Position numbers and translations under genes: made by a program. A stretch of 64,000 nucleotides of DNA from Quercus robur (taxonomy: Eukaryota; Streptophyta; Magnoliopsida; Fagales; Fagaceae): NCBI RefSeq assembly GCF_932294415.1, contig NC_065536.1, forward strand, positions 248,001 through 312,000, written 5' to 3'. Shown piece by piece: positions 44,701 to 57,311 of this stretch (position 1 is its first letter; each line of letters begins with the position of its first letter). The notes below the pieces were generated by a model. That model saw only the letters and a list, made by a program, of their open reading frames with translations. It had not been told where the DNA came from and made no database searches.

Positions 44701-46317
44701 GGAGTGGAAAGTATGTGGAGTGCCTGCTATGTGTGAGTAAGAAATTGGACAGAGAGGGTGCAGTCACTGGGGTCTTTTGCTTCTTGCAGCTTGCTAGCCA
44801 GGAGCTGCAACAAGCACTTCATATACAGCGTTTATCTGAGCAAACTGCCATGAAGAGATTGAAAGCATTGGCTTATATAAAAAGGCAGATACGAAATCCT
44901 TTATCTGGGATTATATTTTCTCGGAAAATGATGGAAGGTACTGAGTTAGGAGTTGAACAAAAACAGCTTCTGCATACTAGTGTCCAGTGCCAGCACCAGA
45001 TCAGCAAGGTTATTGATGACTCAGATCTTGATAGCATCATTGATGGGTATGATATATTCAAACTCTAACGAGTGACTTTCCTATCCTTTTATGTTATTAC
45101 AAATCCATGCATTTATCAAAAGAAATTTCCATACTCTGCTGCACTTCATCCTATGTGGTTTCATGACTATAGATGGAATAATTAGATGAGTAGAAAAAGA
45201 TGATCAGGCCTAGGTTTTTAGAGTCTACCAGATCATTTTGATTCATTACTTAAGTAGTATTATGAAGCCTATAGTGAAGAAGTTTCTGGTAAAATACTTT
45301 CGTCAAAATTGATCCACTATAGTAATCTTTATACACAACTATAAGAAGGTTATTGATTTTAATGCCCATACTATTTTTTAGAAGAGGTATTTGCTATTGC
45401 ACATGGTAGCGTCAATTTACATGATGAAGTGTTAAGAATACCAGGATTACATAAGGATAACAAAGGGAGTAAATCTATTTTTCCAGTTTTAATTCTGACC
45501 ATGATTTATTATAACCTAATAATTTCTTTTCCCTTTGTTGTATGAATTCTCTACAGCTACTTGGATCTCGAAATGGTTGAATTTACACTGCATGAAATAT
45601 TGGTTGCCTCTATAAGTCAAGTCATGACAAAGAGCAGTGACAAGGGAATCCTAATGGTCAATGATGTGGCAGAGGAGATTGTGAATGAAACCTTATATGG
45701 TGATAGTATTAGGCTTCAACAGGTCTTAGCTGATTTCTTGTTGATATCAGTAAATTATGCAGCAACTGGAGGCCAGCTTAATGTTGCAGCCAGTTTGACC
45801 AAGGATCAACTGGGGCAATCTGTTCATCTTGCACGTCTTGAGCTCAGGTACAAACTACTCGGGCACAAATTGACACACAAGTCCATATAAAATATTAGTA
45901 CATCTGTTTCTGCTGTGTGGAGTCTGCTCCTAACATGAATTTGAGTGCATAAAAGAACAAAAAATTCTTGGACCTGATGCATATAGCCATTTATTCAGAC
46001 AAATACATGACCTTGTGAATAGAAGGAACTTGTACTTGCTCCTGACTTCTACGAGCATACGGAGTACTTATCTTCATCCAAAGTCCTAACCTTTTAAATT
46101 TATTTCTTGGATCAGGATTTCACATTCAGGTGGAGGGGTGCCAGAAGCATTGCTGAACCAGATGTTTGGAACTGATGGAGATCCATCTGAGGAGGGAATC
46201 AGCCTGTTCATTAGCAGAAAGCTATTAAAGCTCATGAATGGAGATGTACGGTATCTAAGGGAAGCAGGAAAATCAACCTTCATCATATCTGTTGAACTTG
46301 CTGCCACACATAAGTAG
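41735..46317 (+). CDS. PHYA: Phytochrome A
   Basis: Red/far-red photoreceptor of the far-red high-irradiance and very-low-fluence responses. It is made in the cytosol and moves to the nucleus in light. Four exons with consensus splice sites (41735-43790, 44230-45046, 45557-45847, 46116-46317) join in frame to 1121 aa, the usual PHYA length. In order: Ser-rich N-terminus (residues 1-30), PAS (about 70-190), GAF (about 220-405) with chromophore Cys323 in [11 protein letters not shown] and the PATDIP motif, PHY (about 410-590), two PAS repeats (about 620-880), and a histidine-kinase-related region (about 895-1121). The N-terminal pattern [21 protein letters not shown], seen in residues 16-36, points to PHYA rather than PHYB, C or E. 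The intron positions match those of plant PHYA genes. I see no frameshift or stop, so this appears to be a functional gene. Confidence 0.98.
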
Positions 46318-47290
46318 CAGGCCTAAAAGATTTTCAAAGAAAAATGTTGCGCAATCTATTTATTACCGTTTGAGAGGAACAGAAGCTCAAAGCTGTATTT
46401 CACTTGCAATGTAATTTTCCTTTATTTATGTCTCTTGTTGACATTTTTGTGTTGGTTTAACCTGTAAATAAGCAAGTTTGCAATGTTTTCTAATCAAGTT
46501 TCCCATTGCTAGGAAACTCTTAGATTTGTGGCATTTGTTTTATGATGAATGCCATAATGGTTCCCTCTCGAGCAATCTTGCAGTGAGGACAGCTGATAGA
46601 ACTCTCCTTTAGTTGCTTCAATTGTAGTGTAAGGTTGAAGGAGCTGGTAAGGAAACCTTCTTCGTAAGGTTTCAGATAGTGAATTGAGGTATAGACTAGA
46701 TAGATGATTATAGTCATTTGGCTGACTATTGAAAGAAAAAGCTTGCAGCTAACTCAAAAAGGACAACAATTACCAGAGATTGTTTGTCCTTTCTGTTCTG
46801 GCTATTCAGCTGAGAATGATTTTGGCTGGGGTTTCTCAAATGATGATGGCAAAAACGTTACAAAGACTCATGTGCCTAATAATCCATCTTGGAAAGCAAG
46901 CTTCCCAAGTGAACATATGCCTTTTTCCTTGTTGGTATTCTGTTTAGATTGCTTTTTGATCAGTAATTTTTAGATCTGTGTTGTTGGAACTTTTAGATCT
47001 CTGTATTTTTGGATTTCACAAGTTTTTTGCGCTGTTTCTTATATTCTCCTTATACTTGGATTTCACCCTCTTTTCTTTTTAATGAAACTTTTATCATGAG
47101 GACTATAATCAACATACATTAAACTTCTATTTTAGCCCTTTCGAGAATAACCTTTCACATAATTTCTTGGTTCCTATATTTCTTTTGGTTCATTTGAAGC
47201 TCATTAGATTAAGCTCGGATAACAATGGGGTGAAGGGGTTTTTTCTATTTTATTTTATTAAACGAAAACCCCATTTCTCATTAACAAATT
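46318..47290 (+). other. PHYA 3' UTR and intergenic DNA
   Basis: No further gene was seen. The PHYA 3' UTR probably ends around 46.5 kb. The frame at 46704-46973 shows no known domain. Confidence 0.45.
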
Positions 47291-47296
47291 TTCTGA

Positions 47297-47650
47297 ACTA
47301 GTTTGGAGAGAAACTCTTCAAACTTCTTATATATTTCTTATTTTTTGTGAATTTTGAAAATCTATCCGTTGAATTTTATATTCTTAATGTTCTTAACGTG
47401 CATATCCAATTTTGTTCAAATTAGATGTTATTTAATATTCAATTAATAAATTATTTTTTATATATAATTTTAGATCACAAAAACTTGAAATTTTAACATT
47501 TGTTTGATGACATAGCAATTGATCTTTGATCTTTTTGAAATTTTGCAAGTATAAGGAACATGCAATTCAACGGTTAGATTTTCAAAATTCACATTCAATA
47601 TAAATATATATGAGAAATTTGTAAGGTTTTTCTCCAAACTAGTTTGGAGA
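47297..47650. mobile_element. Foldback MITE, about 350 bp
   Basis: The ends ACTAGTTTGGAGAGAAACTC and (reverse complement of the right end) ACTAGTTTGGAGAAAAACCT are inverted repeats. The inverted match continues inward: GTGAATTTTGAAAATCTATC on the left against GTGAATTTTGAAAATCTAAC from the right. Most of the element could fold into one long imperfect hairpin. The right edge includes an 18-bp palindrome at 47632-47649. No coding potential. Confidence 0.65.
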
Positions 47651-48270
47651 GAACCTTTGTTCATTACTTACTCTTTCTAATTAGCTCAACTTGTGGAGTG
47701 AAGGGGTTTATTACTTTTTTTTATTAAACAAAAACCCCATTTGTCATAGTTTCTAGTTGGCTCAACCTGTGTAGTCTCTCATCATCGAATAAGAGATCTA
47801 GGGTTTAAACCTATCTACACTGAAAATCAATTGGCTTTTTTGACTTAATAATAAAAAGCAATCATCACAGAATAGTGGTCATAGTTTGAAATACTATTAT
47901 ATCTATCCAAAAAAAAACATCACATTTCTCCAATCTAAGGTAGGAAGTTTTTTGGTCCCATTCTTGAAATCGTTGTGCTTGGCCCTTATTTGGCTCTTAA
48001 ATTCTTCATAGGACGAGTAACATTGTCAAGTTAGGCAATGGATTTTCTCCTTTAACAATACCACAGGAAGAAAAAAAAAGCTCCAAGTAAAAACCAATGA
48101 ATGTCTTGGTCTTAGGGTAAAAATTAATTATCTTAGAATGGATGTCATAAATTTAAATCATATTGTATAAAAATAATAAAACTAAAATAAAACACCATGG
48201 ATCAAGTTTTAACTCTCATTGCAAGCTAAACATGAAATTTCATGATCTACTGAAAAACTTGGTGGAAGTA
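47651..48270. other. Intergenic
   Basis: Contains a direct repeat (GTGAAGGGGTTT...AAAACCCCATTT, near 47697-47750) of the sequence at 47230-47280 on the other side of the MITE. Nothing else was recognised. Confidence 0.5.
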
Positions 48271-48279
48271 ATATAGGTA

Positions 48280-49749
48280 ATGGTCAAATGTAGCTCTTCC
48301 AAGATGCTATTGATGAGTGTGGAATTCTTGGACCTTGGCTTTTCGGGTTCCCCAATTACTTGGCAAAAACATTTCAAATCGGGTCATTCTATATGGGAAA
48401 GGCTTGATCAAGTGTTAGCTTTAAATGATTGGTTCCTTACAAAGATTAAAAAGAGTTTTGTAAATATTATTTCAGAACATCAGAGTGCTTTCACCAAAAA
48501 TAGGTTAATTTCAGATAATATATTGATAACTTTTGAAACTCTTTGTGGTATGTAGAATCACAAGTCTGAAAAAGAAGGGTACATGGCTCTCAAACTCAAC
48601 ATGAGTAAGGCGTTTAATAGAGTAGGATGAACTTTCTTGGAGGTTATGATGAGGAAGCTCGATTTCCAAGAAAATGGATTGCTTTTATGCTGGTGTGTGT
48701 TCACTCTGTTTTTTAATTCCTTCCTTGTCAATGGTAAATCCAAAGGTATGATTTCTCCAACTAGGGGAATCCATCAAGGAGACCTCCTCTTGCCTTTCCC
48801 CTTCCTTTTATGTACTGAAGGATTCCATAACATTATTTCACAAGCAGCTACCGATGAAGCTATTAGAGGTTACTCTCTATGCAGGCGAAACCCAAGACTA
48901 TCCCATCTACTCTTTGTGAATGACAGCCTTCTTTTTTGTAAAGCTACTTGTGATGAATGTAATACAGTCTTGGAGTTGTTGTCCACTTGTAAGAAAATTT
49001 CAGGCCAAAAGATTAATAGAGAGAAAACAAATGTCTTTTTTAGTAAGTCCACCTCGTCAACCTTGCGACAAGTAATCAAAGATACCTTAGGTGTGGTCGA
49101 GATTCAGCAATTTGAGAAGTACTTGGGGCTGCCTTCTCTTGCGGGGAGGCAAAAGAAAGCAAGCTTTAACTATATTAAAGAGAGGGTGTGGCGGAAATTA
49201 CAAGGGTGGGAGACCAAGTTACTATCACAAGTAGGCAGAGAGATTCTAATAAAAGCTGTAGCATAGGCCATCCTTACATATGATATATGTTGCTTTAAGC
49301 TCCCAGTGGGTCTATGTAATAAGATTGAAAGTTTTATTCGAAAAATTTAGTGGAGACAATGGGGTGATCGTCGAAAGATTCATTGGGTAATCTAGAAAGA
49401 TATGTGTAAACCAAAGTTTGATGGTGAGATGGGGTTCAAAGATCTTGCCCTTTTCAATGAAACTCTCCTAGCCCAACAAGCTTGGCGGCTGCTGCATAAC
49501 CAAAAATGTGGCTAGTGATTACAGTATACCAAATATGCTCTTAGAGTTGATTACTAACTCGTTAAAGAGCAATGAAGGATCTTTAGTTGCTTATGGTCAT
49601 TTAATTTTTGATGCAAAAGTGTTTGCAAGGTCTTTCCATTCTATTAATTTTTCACATACTTGTAGTCAGGATAAATCTATAACTCATAACCTTGCTAAAC
49701 ATGCTAATCATGTCACAGGTTTTACATTTCCCTAAAAAAAAAAAAAAAA
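48280..49749 (+). mobile_element. Dead L1-type LINE with internal deletions
   Basis: 48300-48440 reads as the end of the endonuclease domain (LDLGFSGSPITW, IWERLDQVLALNDWF). It jumps directly to the reverse transcriptase (SEHQSAFTKNRLISDNIL, then MALKLNMSKAFNRVG*, GIHQGDLLLPF, LSHLLFVNDSLLF, KINREKTNVFF, YLGLPSLAGR). The connecting region is shortened and the copy ends with an RNase H tail and a poly-A run at 49735-49749. The catalytic Asp residues are lost: LNMSK where LDMSK is expected, and FVND where FADD is expected. Several in-frame stops are present. Same strand as its neighbours, between PHYA and the GluRS gene. Confidence 0.88.
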
Positions 49750-50106
49750 GACTAAATACTTATTATTCCACATGAAAATAAGATTAATGTTAAAATTTAT
49801 CTATTAATTTTTTGAGAAAATTTTATTAATTTGAAGCAGAAAAAAATGTCAAAATTTATTGATGTATATTAAACATGGCCCTTGATTAGAGCCAGTATAA
49901 TTCAATTTCATTAGTTCATTATAAATACCCACGAAAAATAAAATATATGGATGTAATTAGCAATTAAAAAAAAAAGGGTAATATAATAGTAGTAAGATAC
50001 GAGGGTAATTGTATGTAAATGGGAAAAGAAGCAGGGTTTAAGCATAAATAGAGAAAGTAGAAATTAGAAAGAAACCCTGGACACAAGCCGCACCCGGTTT
50101 TATAAT

Positions 50107-50128
50107 AAGAGAGAGAGAGAGAGAGAGT
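50107..50128. repeat. (GA)n microsatellite in a 5' leader
   Basis: AGAGAG run about 52 bp upstream of the GluRS ATG at 50180, so it is probably in the transcribed leader or core promoter. Confidence 0.9.
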
Positions 50129-50179
50129 AGTCTAATAGACAGACACACAGACACAGCTGCAAAGCAAAACAACGCTACT

Positions 50180-51229
50180 ATGGAGAATGAGATTCGGACA
50201 TTGTCTTTCCCTGCCGATAGTCCGCCGCCTCTACCGGTGATTGTGGCTGCCAAGCTTGCCGGCCTTGCTCTTCCAATCGATACATCCCTACCTCCTAATT
50301 CTGCTCCCACGCTTCTCTTCTCTAATGGGTATTCGTTCTTCTTCTTTTTCGATAAAGATTTGTTTTTTCTTCCTAAAGCTTAGATTTTGTGTATCTGTTT
50401 TTATATTTACTTATATGGGACTTTTTAGTATTGGGTTTTGTTTCTCTCTTTTTTGTCGTCTTTGATGTAATTATATGTTTCTGCTGCTTCCACGACTTAT
50501 AGGGATTCCACTTCCATCTATCTATGTTCTTTATTCAATCAGTGTACCCCTTTTATGGGTTCTCAAGTTAAAACCCAAAGATGTTGTCTTTTATCCATAT
50601 GTAATCACTGTGAGAGATTTTAGAGATTCTACAGTACTCATACTCAACCTCTGCATTGTAGGCTTAAATTACATGGAACATATGTGCTTCTTCGCTATAT
50701 TGCTCGTGTTGCTAGCCTTCCCAATTTCTATGGACAGAATGCATATGAATCTGGCCAGGTTATTTTCATTGGAATCTTTTCTTAAGTTGTTTTCTGTTAA
50801 TGTTTTACTTCATTCTAATCCTGCTGTTGCTTCTTCTCAGATTGATGAGTGGCTGGAATATGCCCCCGTCTTTTCATTGGGTCCTGCATTTGAGAATGCG
50901 TGCAAGTACGTTGATGATTTTTTGCAGAGTCGTACCTTTCTGGTTGGTTCCTGCTTCTCAATTGCAGATGTTGCAATCTGGTCTGCTCTTGCAGGTACAA
51001 CCTTCGGAGACTGCCTATTTATATCTTTTTTATTCAGACATTTTTAAGCCACCTCATGGTGAATAATCAATGTCTATATTCCCCTTATTATACATGAATT
51101 TTCGTGTTTTATCATCTAAAGATATCCTTACCAAAAATTTCCTTCACATACCATTGGAGGGATCATCTGATTACTTCTCCATAACCCATTTTCGTGGATA
51201 GGGTTATGACATTTCATCCATAAATTACC

Positions 51230-51264
<35 letters not shown>

Positions 51265-54138
51265 GTCACATGTTTTATTGCATTCTTTCTGATAGTTATG
51301 GCAGATTAGATGGATTATAATGATGCTTTTGGCATTTTCATAATATATACCCTCATACCAGGGAATTTCTTTCAGCATGATGGATCCAGTTCCTTGCCAT
51401 GGTGTAACAAGATCTTTTTTTTTTGGGTAGATGACAATTAAAATGTTCCCTATTAGATGATCAAATGAGTGTGTTCTATGGATTCTTAATAGTCTTTGCT
51501 TTGCAGGAAGTGGACAGAGATGGGAAAGTTTGAGGAAGTCAACAAAGTACCAAAATCTCGCTCGGTGGTTCAATTCTATATTGGCAGAATATAATGATGC
51601 CTTGAATGAAGTCACAGCTCTATATGTTGGCAAAAGAGGATCAGGAAAGCCAATTGCTTCCAAATTGAAGGAGCAACAGGGTGCCAGTAATCAATCGAAG
51701 AGTTCATATGAAATAGATCTTCCAGAAGCTGAGGTCGGAAAGGTACGTTTACGGTTTGCACCAGAACCCAGCGGTTATCTTCACATTGGGCACGCAAAAG
51801 CAGCCCTGTTGAACCAGTATTTTGCTCAACGGTACCAAGGCGTAGTTATTGTGCGGTTTGATGACACAAATCCTGCCAAAGAGAGCAATGAGTTTGTGGA
51901 AAATCTTCTGAAGGATATAGAGACTTTGGGTATCAAGTATGTTGCTGTTACATACACCTCAGATTACTTTCCTCAGATGATGGAAATGGCTGAGAATTTG
52001 ATTCGCCAGGGTCAAGCGTATGTTGATGATACACCACGTGAGCAAATGCAGAAAGAAAGAATGGATGGGATTGAATCAAGATGTAGAAACAACAGTGTGG
52101 AGGAGAATCTGAAATTATGGAAGGAAATGATTTCAGGATCTGAAAGGGGTTTGCAGTGCTGTCTCCGTGGGAAGCTGGATATGCAAGACCCAAATAAATC
52201 ACTTCGAGATCCAGTATATTACCGTTGCAATCCAATTCCCCATCATCGGATTGGCTCCAAGTATAAGATATACCCAACTTATGATTTTGCATGTCCATTT
52301 GTTGATGCCATAGAAGGTATAACACATGCTTTAAGATCTAGTGAATACCATGATCGAAATGCTCAGTATCACCGGATTCAAATGGATATGGGATTGAGAA
52401 AGGTCCACCTTTATGAATTTAGCCGTCTGAATATGGTTTATACACTTCTCAGCAAGCGCAAACTTCTATGGTTTGTTGAGAAGGGAAAGGTGGATGGGTG
52501 GGATGATGCTCGATTTCCAACAGTACAAGGAATCATTCGTAGAGGACTAAAGGTTGAAGCATTGATACAGTTTATTCTTGAACAGGTAATTTATTGGTAC
52601 AATTTCACTACTGATATGAAAAAAAAAAAAAAATGTTTGTGTCAAATTCAGATTCAAAACCTTGCATAATGGTCTCTAGCTACTTGAAATTGTCATTAGT
52701 TCCTGATCATGAAACTTTTTGTTTATTGATTTGCACTCTTATTGTACAAGACAGTTATTCTTAGATTGGTCTTCATGAAAAGGTTATCAATTATCTTAGT
52801 GTTATTCTGTTTCAGGGGGCATCAAAAAATCTCAATCTAATGGAATGGGATAAACTATGGACCATTAATAAGAAGATCATTGATCCTGTGTGCCCCAGGC
52901 ATACTGCTGTCATTGAGGAAGGACGTGTGCTAATTACCCTGACAAATGGTCCTGAGAAACCATTTGCCCGCATCATACCAAGGCATAAGAAATACGAAGG
53001 AGCTGGGGATAAGTGTACTACTTTCACGAGGAGGATATGGATTGACAAGGCTGATGCAGAATCTATCTCAGCGGATGAGGAGATAACTTTGATGGATTGG
53101 GGCAATGCTATTGTGAAGCACATAGAGAAGGACCATGATGGAAACATCACCCAGCTGAGTGGGATGTTGCATCTTGAAGGATCTGTCAAGACCACAAAGT
53201 TGAAGCTTACTTGGCTTCCTGAAACAAGTGAGCTAGTTAACCTTACTCTGGTGGATTTTGACTATCTGATTACAAAGAAGAAGGTACGTGCTAGTCAACT
53301 GATAAGATCAGCTTTTTCTATGAAAAAAATGTAAATTTCATATAGTGCTTAATTCTAGATTATCACTTCCGTGCTTTATCTTCCATAAAATATCAATCAG
53401 TTAACAACAAGATGGACTATTTGTTGTTGTTATTCTCTTCTGGGAATTATCTTGCACTAAGAGATTTATTGGTTATAATCTGCTGACGTGGACAACATAG
53501 ATGTCACAGTATGACATATTTGTATTCAAAGTTTTGAAAAGCTTAACATGAGGGCCTTCATTTATAAACCTGTAGACTATTTGACTGGAACCTAGTTAGG
53601 CACTTGTGGCAAAAATGATAGGCTTGTTTTTAATGATCATCGATATGATATGATAACATGCATCTTGAGTGGAGGTGCATTGTAGATCGTGAACATATAA
53701 ATAGGTTCCATAAATATACACATGCTCTCATTTCTTAGAAATTGGATATGGGTTTGTGTGGTTTTCAAACAGTTACAGACTTTTGACATGGCTGCCTTGT
53801 CTAAGTGTATTGATTAACATATGGAAAAGAATGCCACATTTTAGTCTGTAAGTTGTGATTGCTGCTTGAAGGTTGGTGTGTGATTTTAAAATAATTGTGT
53901 TTGTAACTTTTGATTGCAGCTTGAGGAAGGAGAGGATTTCCTTGATGTGCTTAACCCATGTACAAAAAGGGAGACTGCAGCCATAGGGGATTCCAACATG
54001 CGGAATTTGCAGCGGGGAGAGGTATTGCAACTGGAGAGAAAAGGATACTTTAGATGTGATGTTCCCTTTATTAGGCCTTCAAAGCCTATAGTTTTATATG
54101 CAATCCCAGATGGCAGGCAGCAGACCTCTTTGAAGTAA
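50180..54138 (+). CDS. Glutamyl-tRNA synthetase, cytosolic
   Basis: Charges tRNA-Glu with glutamate for cytosolic translation. Six exons with GT..AG junctions (50180-50328, 50662-50758, 50841-50994, 51507-52585, 52816-53283, 53920-54138) join in frame to 721 aa, the size of plant cytosolic GluRS. The N-terminal about 200 residues form the GST-like extension of eukaryotic enzymes (LVGSCFSIADVAIWSALAG). The class I catalytic core follows, with RFAPEPSGYLHIGHAKAAL (HIGH motif, His226), IVRFDDTNPAKE, PTYDFACPFVDAIEGITHAL and the KMSKS-equivalent TLLSKRKLLW (Ser449). The C-terminal anticodon-binding beta barrels include TTKLKLTWLPET and ERKGYFRCDVPF. All motifs are intact with no frameshift. The missing bacterial-type tRNA-binding features and the GST-like domain exclude the organellar enzyme. 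Confidence 0.97.
51235..51260. repeat. (TA)n microsatellite in GluRS intron 3
   Basis: About 13 TA units between the donor at 50995 and the acceptor ending at 51506. Confidence 0.95.
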
Positions 54139-54237
54139 AAACCTCTCCATTTGAATAATTTAATCAGTGTTCTAAGATTTGTCTACCTTTATCAAACATC
54201 ATTGTTGACTTGATATGCTTTTATCAGATGAGAATTA

Positions 54238-54238
<1 letters not shown>

Positions 54239-54264
<26 letters not shown>
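54239..54264. repeat. (CT)n microsatellite downstream of GluRS
   Basis: CT run about 100 bp after the GluRS stop, followed by a T run; it is probably in the 3' UTR. Confidence 0.9.
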
Positions 54265-54269
<5 letters not shown>

Positions 54270-54271
<2 letters not shown>

Positions 54272-55920
54272 TTTTTTTTTGATTGGATCTCTCTCTCATT
54301 TATAGGAAATACTGATGCATCTTTCTTTTACTTTGTAAATCTTTTTTCCTTTACATCTTTGTATTTTTCTTTAATCTTTATAAAACAAAGCGTGCTTTTT
54401 TGTCTTTGAGTTGCTGTGGTATTCTCGTATTTGTTATAATTGGCAATTACTTGTCATATAGATTATAGACTTGTTTAACTTGCATTTGCTAGATTGTGGA
54501 AGAATATGGGAGTAAATCATAATTATACACTCAGTGGTCATACTGAATCTTCCATTCTGCCCATAACATTCTGCCTGCTTAAATTATTTTTCATTCTGTT
54601 GTTTATGAGAAAAATAATATAATTTTCATTTATTGGCCACATTGGGATGCCACTATCAGCTTAAATATTGGGTATCAGCTTTGTGGTTTAGATGTTTCAA
54701 TTGGGAAGCAGTCCCCGTGGGCACGCATCCAAGGCCAAGGCAGCCTCGTGGGCATGCTAGTACCAAATAGAAAAAATATAGCATAAAGGATTTTTTGTTA
54801 ATTGCTGATCACATGACATAACTTGGGGACTATTATAAAATGTAAGGCCCATGCTTACCAGCTTTGTGTGTGTTAATTTTATAGACGGCTTCTAACTGAT
54901 CTTTTGTCACATACATTAAAAATGGCATAAGACAGCTTTATAAGGAACATTAACGATGATACTTTTCGTATTTTATCATATCCTAAGCTTTGTATAAATG
55001 AAGTCATCCAATCTAAGGATTTAACATTATCCATATGGTAAGGATATGATAAAATACGAAAGTACCATCCATGCTAATTAAGGATTTAACATCATCCATA
55101 TGGTAACCTGTATTTTTGTGTGCTGAATATCCATTTGGTAACCTTAACCTGGTCTATGTCAACTTTCGCTGCAAGTGCTTCAATTCCCTACTCTTTGCAA
55201 CATGCACATGTTATTGATGATTGTCAAAATGACCTTAAAAACACATACGAAAATTGCTGCTAACGTATGTAGAAAGTTTGAATTGAAATGATTAACTGGG
55301 CCAGCAAAGATTGGTGTTCCATCCATCCATTAATAACTGATTGAACCACAAAGTGAGCAATGATTTATAGCAAAAAGCTATACCCAGCTACCTAATAGAC
55401 ATATGGGGCACTTGATTGAATTGGTGACGTAAAAGAAAAGTCACCTACGCGTGGACTAGTCTTCTACATTTGAAAAAATCTAGCCACCGACGGGCTTCTA
55501 AAAATAGAAGATGTTACTCAATTGCATTTTCATGTACTTCCTTGGTTAGAAAATGAAGAGCTCTAGCCCAACAGCCTTGGTAGCTTTCGGTGTTTGCAAT
55601 GGAAACATCCATGGTTTAATTTCCCCCTCCCCAACTATAGAATTAGAAAATGAAAGAGCTCTAAACCAAGAAATTCTGTTTTTGTTGGTACTTTGTATTT
55701 GAGAAGTTTTTATTATTTTATTTTACTTTTATTTAGTGGAAGAACTATGACACTAAAGCGTCTTTGCCTAACAGACACAAATCAATTTTGGTTCTCAAGG
55801 AAAAGAAAGGAAATTAAAATGCCCCCCCACAGTTCTTTATGAATCACAAGGACAAATCCCAACAATTTGTTCAGTTAAATAACAACAAAAAAGAGGTCCC
55901 AGTACACGTGTGCTTTCAAA
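54270..55920. other. Intergenic between GluRS and the germin-like gene
   Basis: Nothing coding was seen. It holds a 28-bp-arm inverted repeat at 54955-55070 (listed separately) and lies between the convergent 3' ends of the two genes. Confidence 0.5.
54955..55070. repeat. Inverted repeat with about 28-bp arms and a 58-bp loop
   Basis: GATACTTTTCGTATTTTATC (54958 on, continuing ATATCC to 54983) pairs with GGATATGATAAAATACGAAA at 55042-55061 and beyond. A direct repeat AAGGATTTAACAT.ATCCATA overlaps the loop (55016) and recurs at 55080. Confidence 0.8.
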
Positions 55921-55923
55921 CAT

Positions 55924-57311
55924 CTACTTCTTCTTGGAAGCAAACCTAGACTTGATTTTCTCAACCTCCTTAGTACCCACCTGGAATGCCTTAGTCAATA
56001 CATGGTCTGGCACAGGTGGTGTGGCTGCAAACAATGTGGTAGCAATGGACTGTGTGCCTGGCAACTGGCTGTTAAATGCGGAAATCACAGCTGCAGGCAC
56101 CTTACCATTATTCTTCTGAAAATGCACCAACCCTTTTGGAAACACAAATATCTCACCCTTCTTGATGGACTTGGAAATGAGCACATTTGCAGTGGTTATG
56201 AACCCCACATCCAATTCACCTTCCAGCACAAACACCATCTCTGTGGCACGTGGATGCGTGTGAGGTGGGTTAAGGCCACCGACAGCATAGTCAATGCGTG
56301 ACAGTGAGACACCAAGGGTGTTAAGGCCTGGAATTTTTTCAACATTGGCTGCAGTGACTAGAGAACCAAAAGTGTTGTTGGTGAGGCCTGGTTTGGCCAA
56401 GCCATTAAAGGAGAAGTCTGCAGCAGAAATGTTTGCTATGGCCTTGCAGGTGAACCCATTGACTTTCACACCTGTTCATCACAACTTGTATTCATGAATA
56501 CTTGATATTGCTACCAATTTTGTACATCTCAAAAATAACTTTGTCATGAACCCATCTCACCTACACTATTGTTTTCCTAGAAATCATTTACTTTTGTCTT
56601 AATCGTCTAATATAAAGTTTTTAGTTGTTCCGTCTACTTCACACTTGACTGATTAAGAAGTTATCATGATTACAATACTTAATAAGGAACCCCAACATGT
56701 GAAGAAAAAAAAAAAACAAAAGTCCTGTTGAGCAGATATCTACAGCAAATTAAGAAACCAAAAAAATAAAAAAAAACCCCTTAATCATTCAAGCCAAGAA
56801 TATTGTGGGCCTATATGATTGACATCTTCTTTTTCGGCAACCAATAAGCATTAATACAGTTGACATTAAAGTTATCAAGTTTTTCTTTTGCTATAACTAG
56901 AACTGAAGTTAATAAAAAGCAAAAATAAAAAATAAAAAAGAATAAAAACTTTAATCGATCTCCTTAAAATCAATTGAAGTTGAAGAAATGTAATCACAAA
57001 TATGGAACTAAAATCCTCCCAAGAAAAGAAGAAGAAGAGAAGGTAGGGAAGAGGGGTAGGGGAAGTAAACCTCTTGAGTATAAGGAAAGTGGCCCTGTTG
57101 CTTTCTCTTATAAGAAGAAACTAGAATGTTCCCTATTGACAGTAGGAGAAAATAATGATAGTACTTTAAAAAGAAAAAGGATGATGGGTGTACCGGAAGT
57201 GAGATCAGCAACACAAACATCTTGAAGCAAGTCAGGATCTGCGGCAGCAGGGCCCAAGACTACAGCAAAAGTCATGACAAACAGTGCGAGAATAGCCGCC
57301 ATAGCTCCCAA
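55924..57311 (-). CDS. Germin-like protein (cupin), two exons
   Basis: A secreted manganese-binding cupin of the plant cell wall or apoplast. Family members have superoxide dismutase or, in true germins, oxalate oxidase activity. Exons 57311-57194 and 56471-55924 on the minus strand join in frame to 221 aa, with consensus GT..AG ends. ATG 57311 starts a signal peptide (AAILALFVMTFAVVLGPAAA, after MGAM) with likely cleavage before ADPDLLQDVCVADL. ATG 57302 is an alternative start. The N-terminal Cys pair is present (VCVADL; GFTCKA). Germin box 1 GGLNPPHTHPRATEMVFVLE supplies His110, His112 and Glu117. Box 2 GEIFVFPKGLVHFQKN supplies His156, so the Mn site is complete. The intron position and size fit plant GLP genes. 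Enzyme activity cannot be read from the sequence. Confidence 0.95.
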
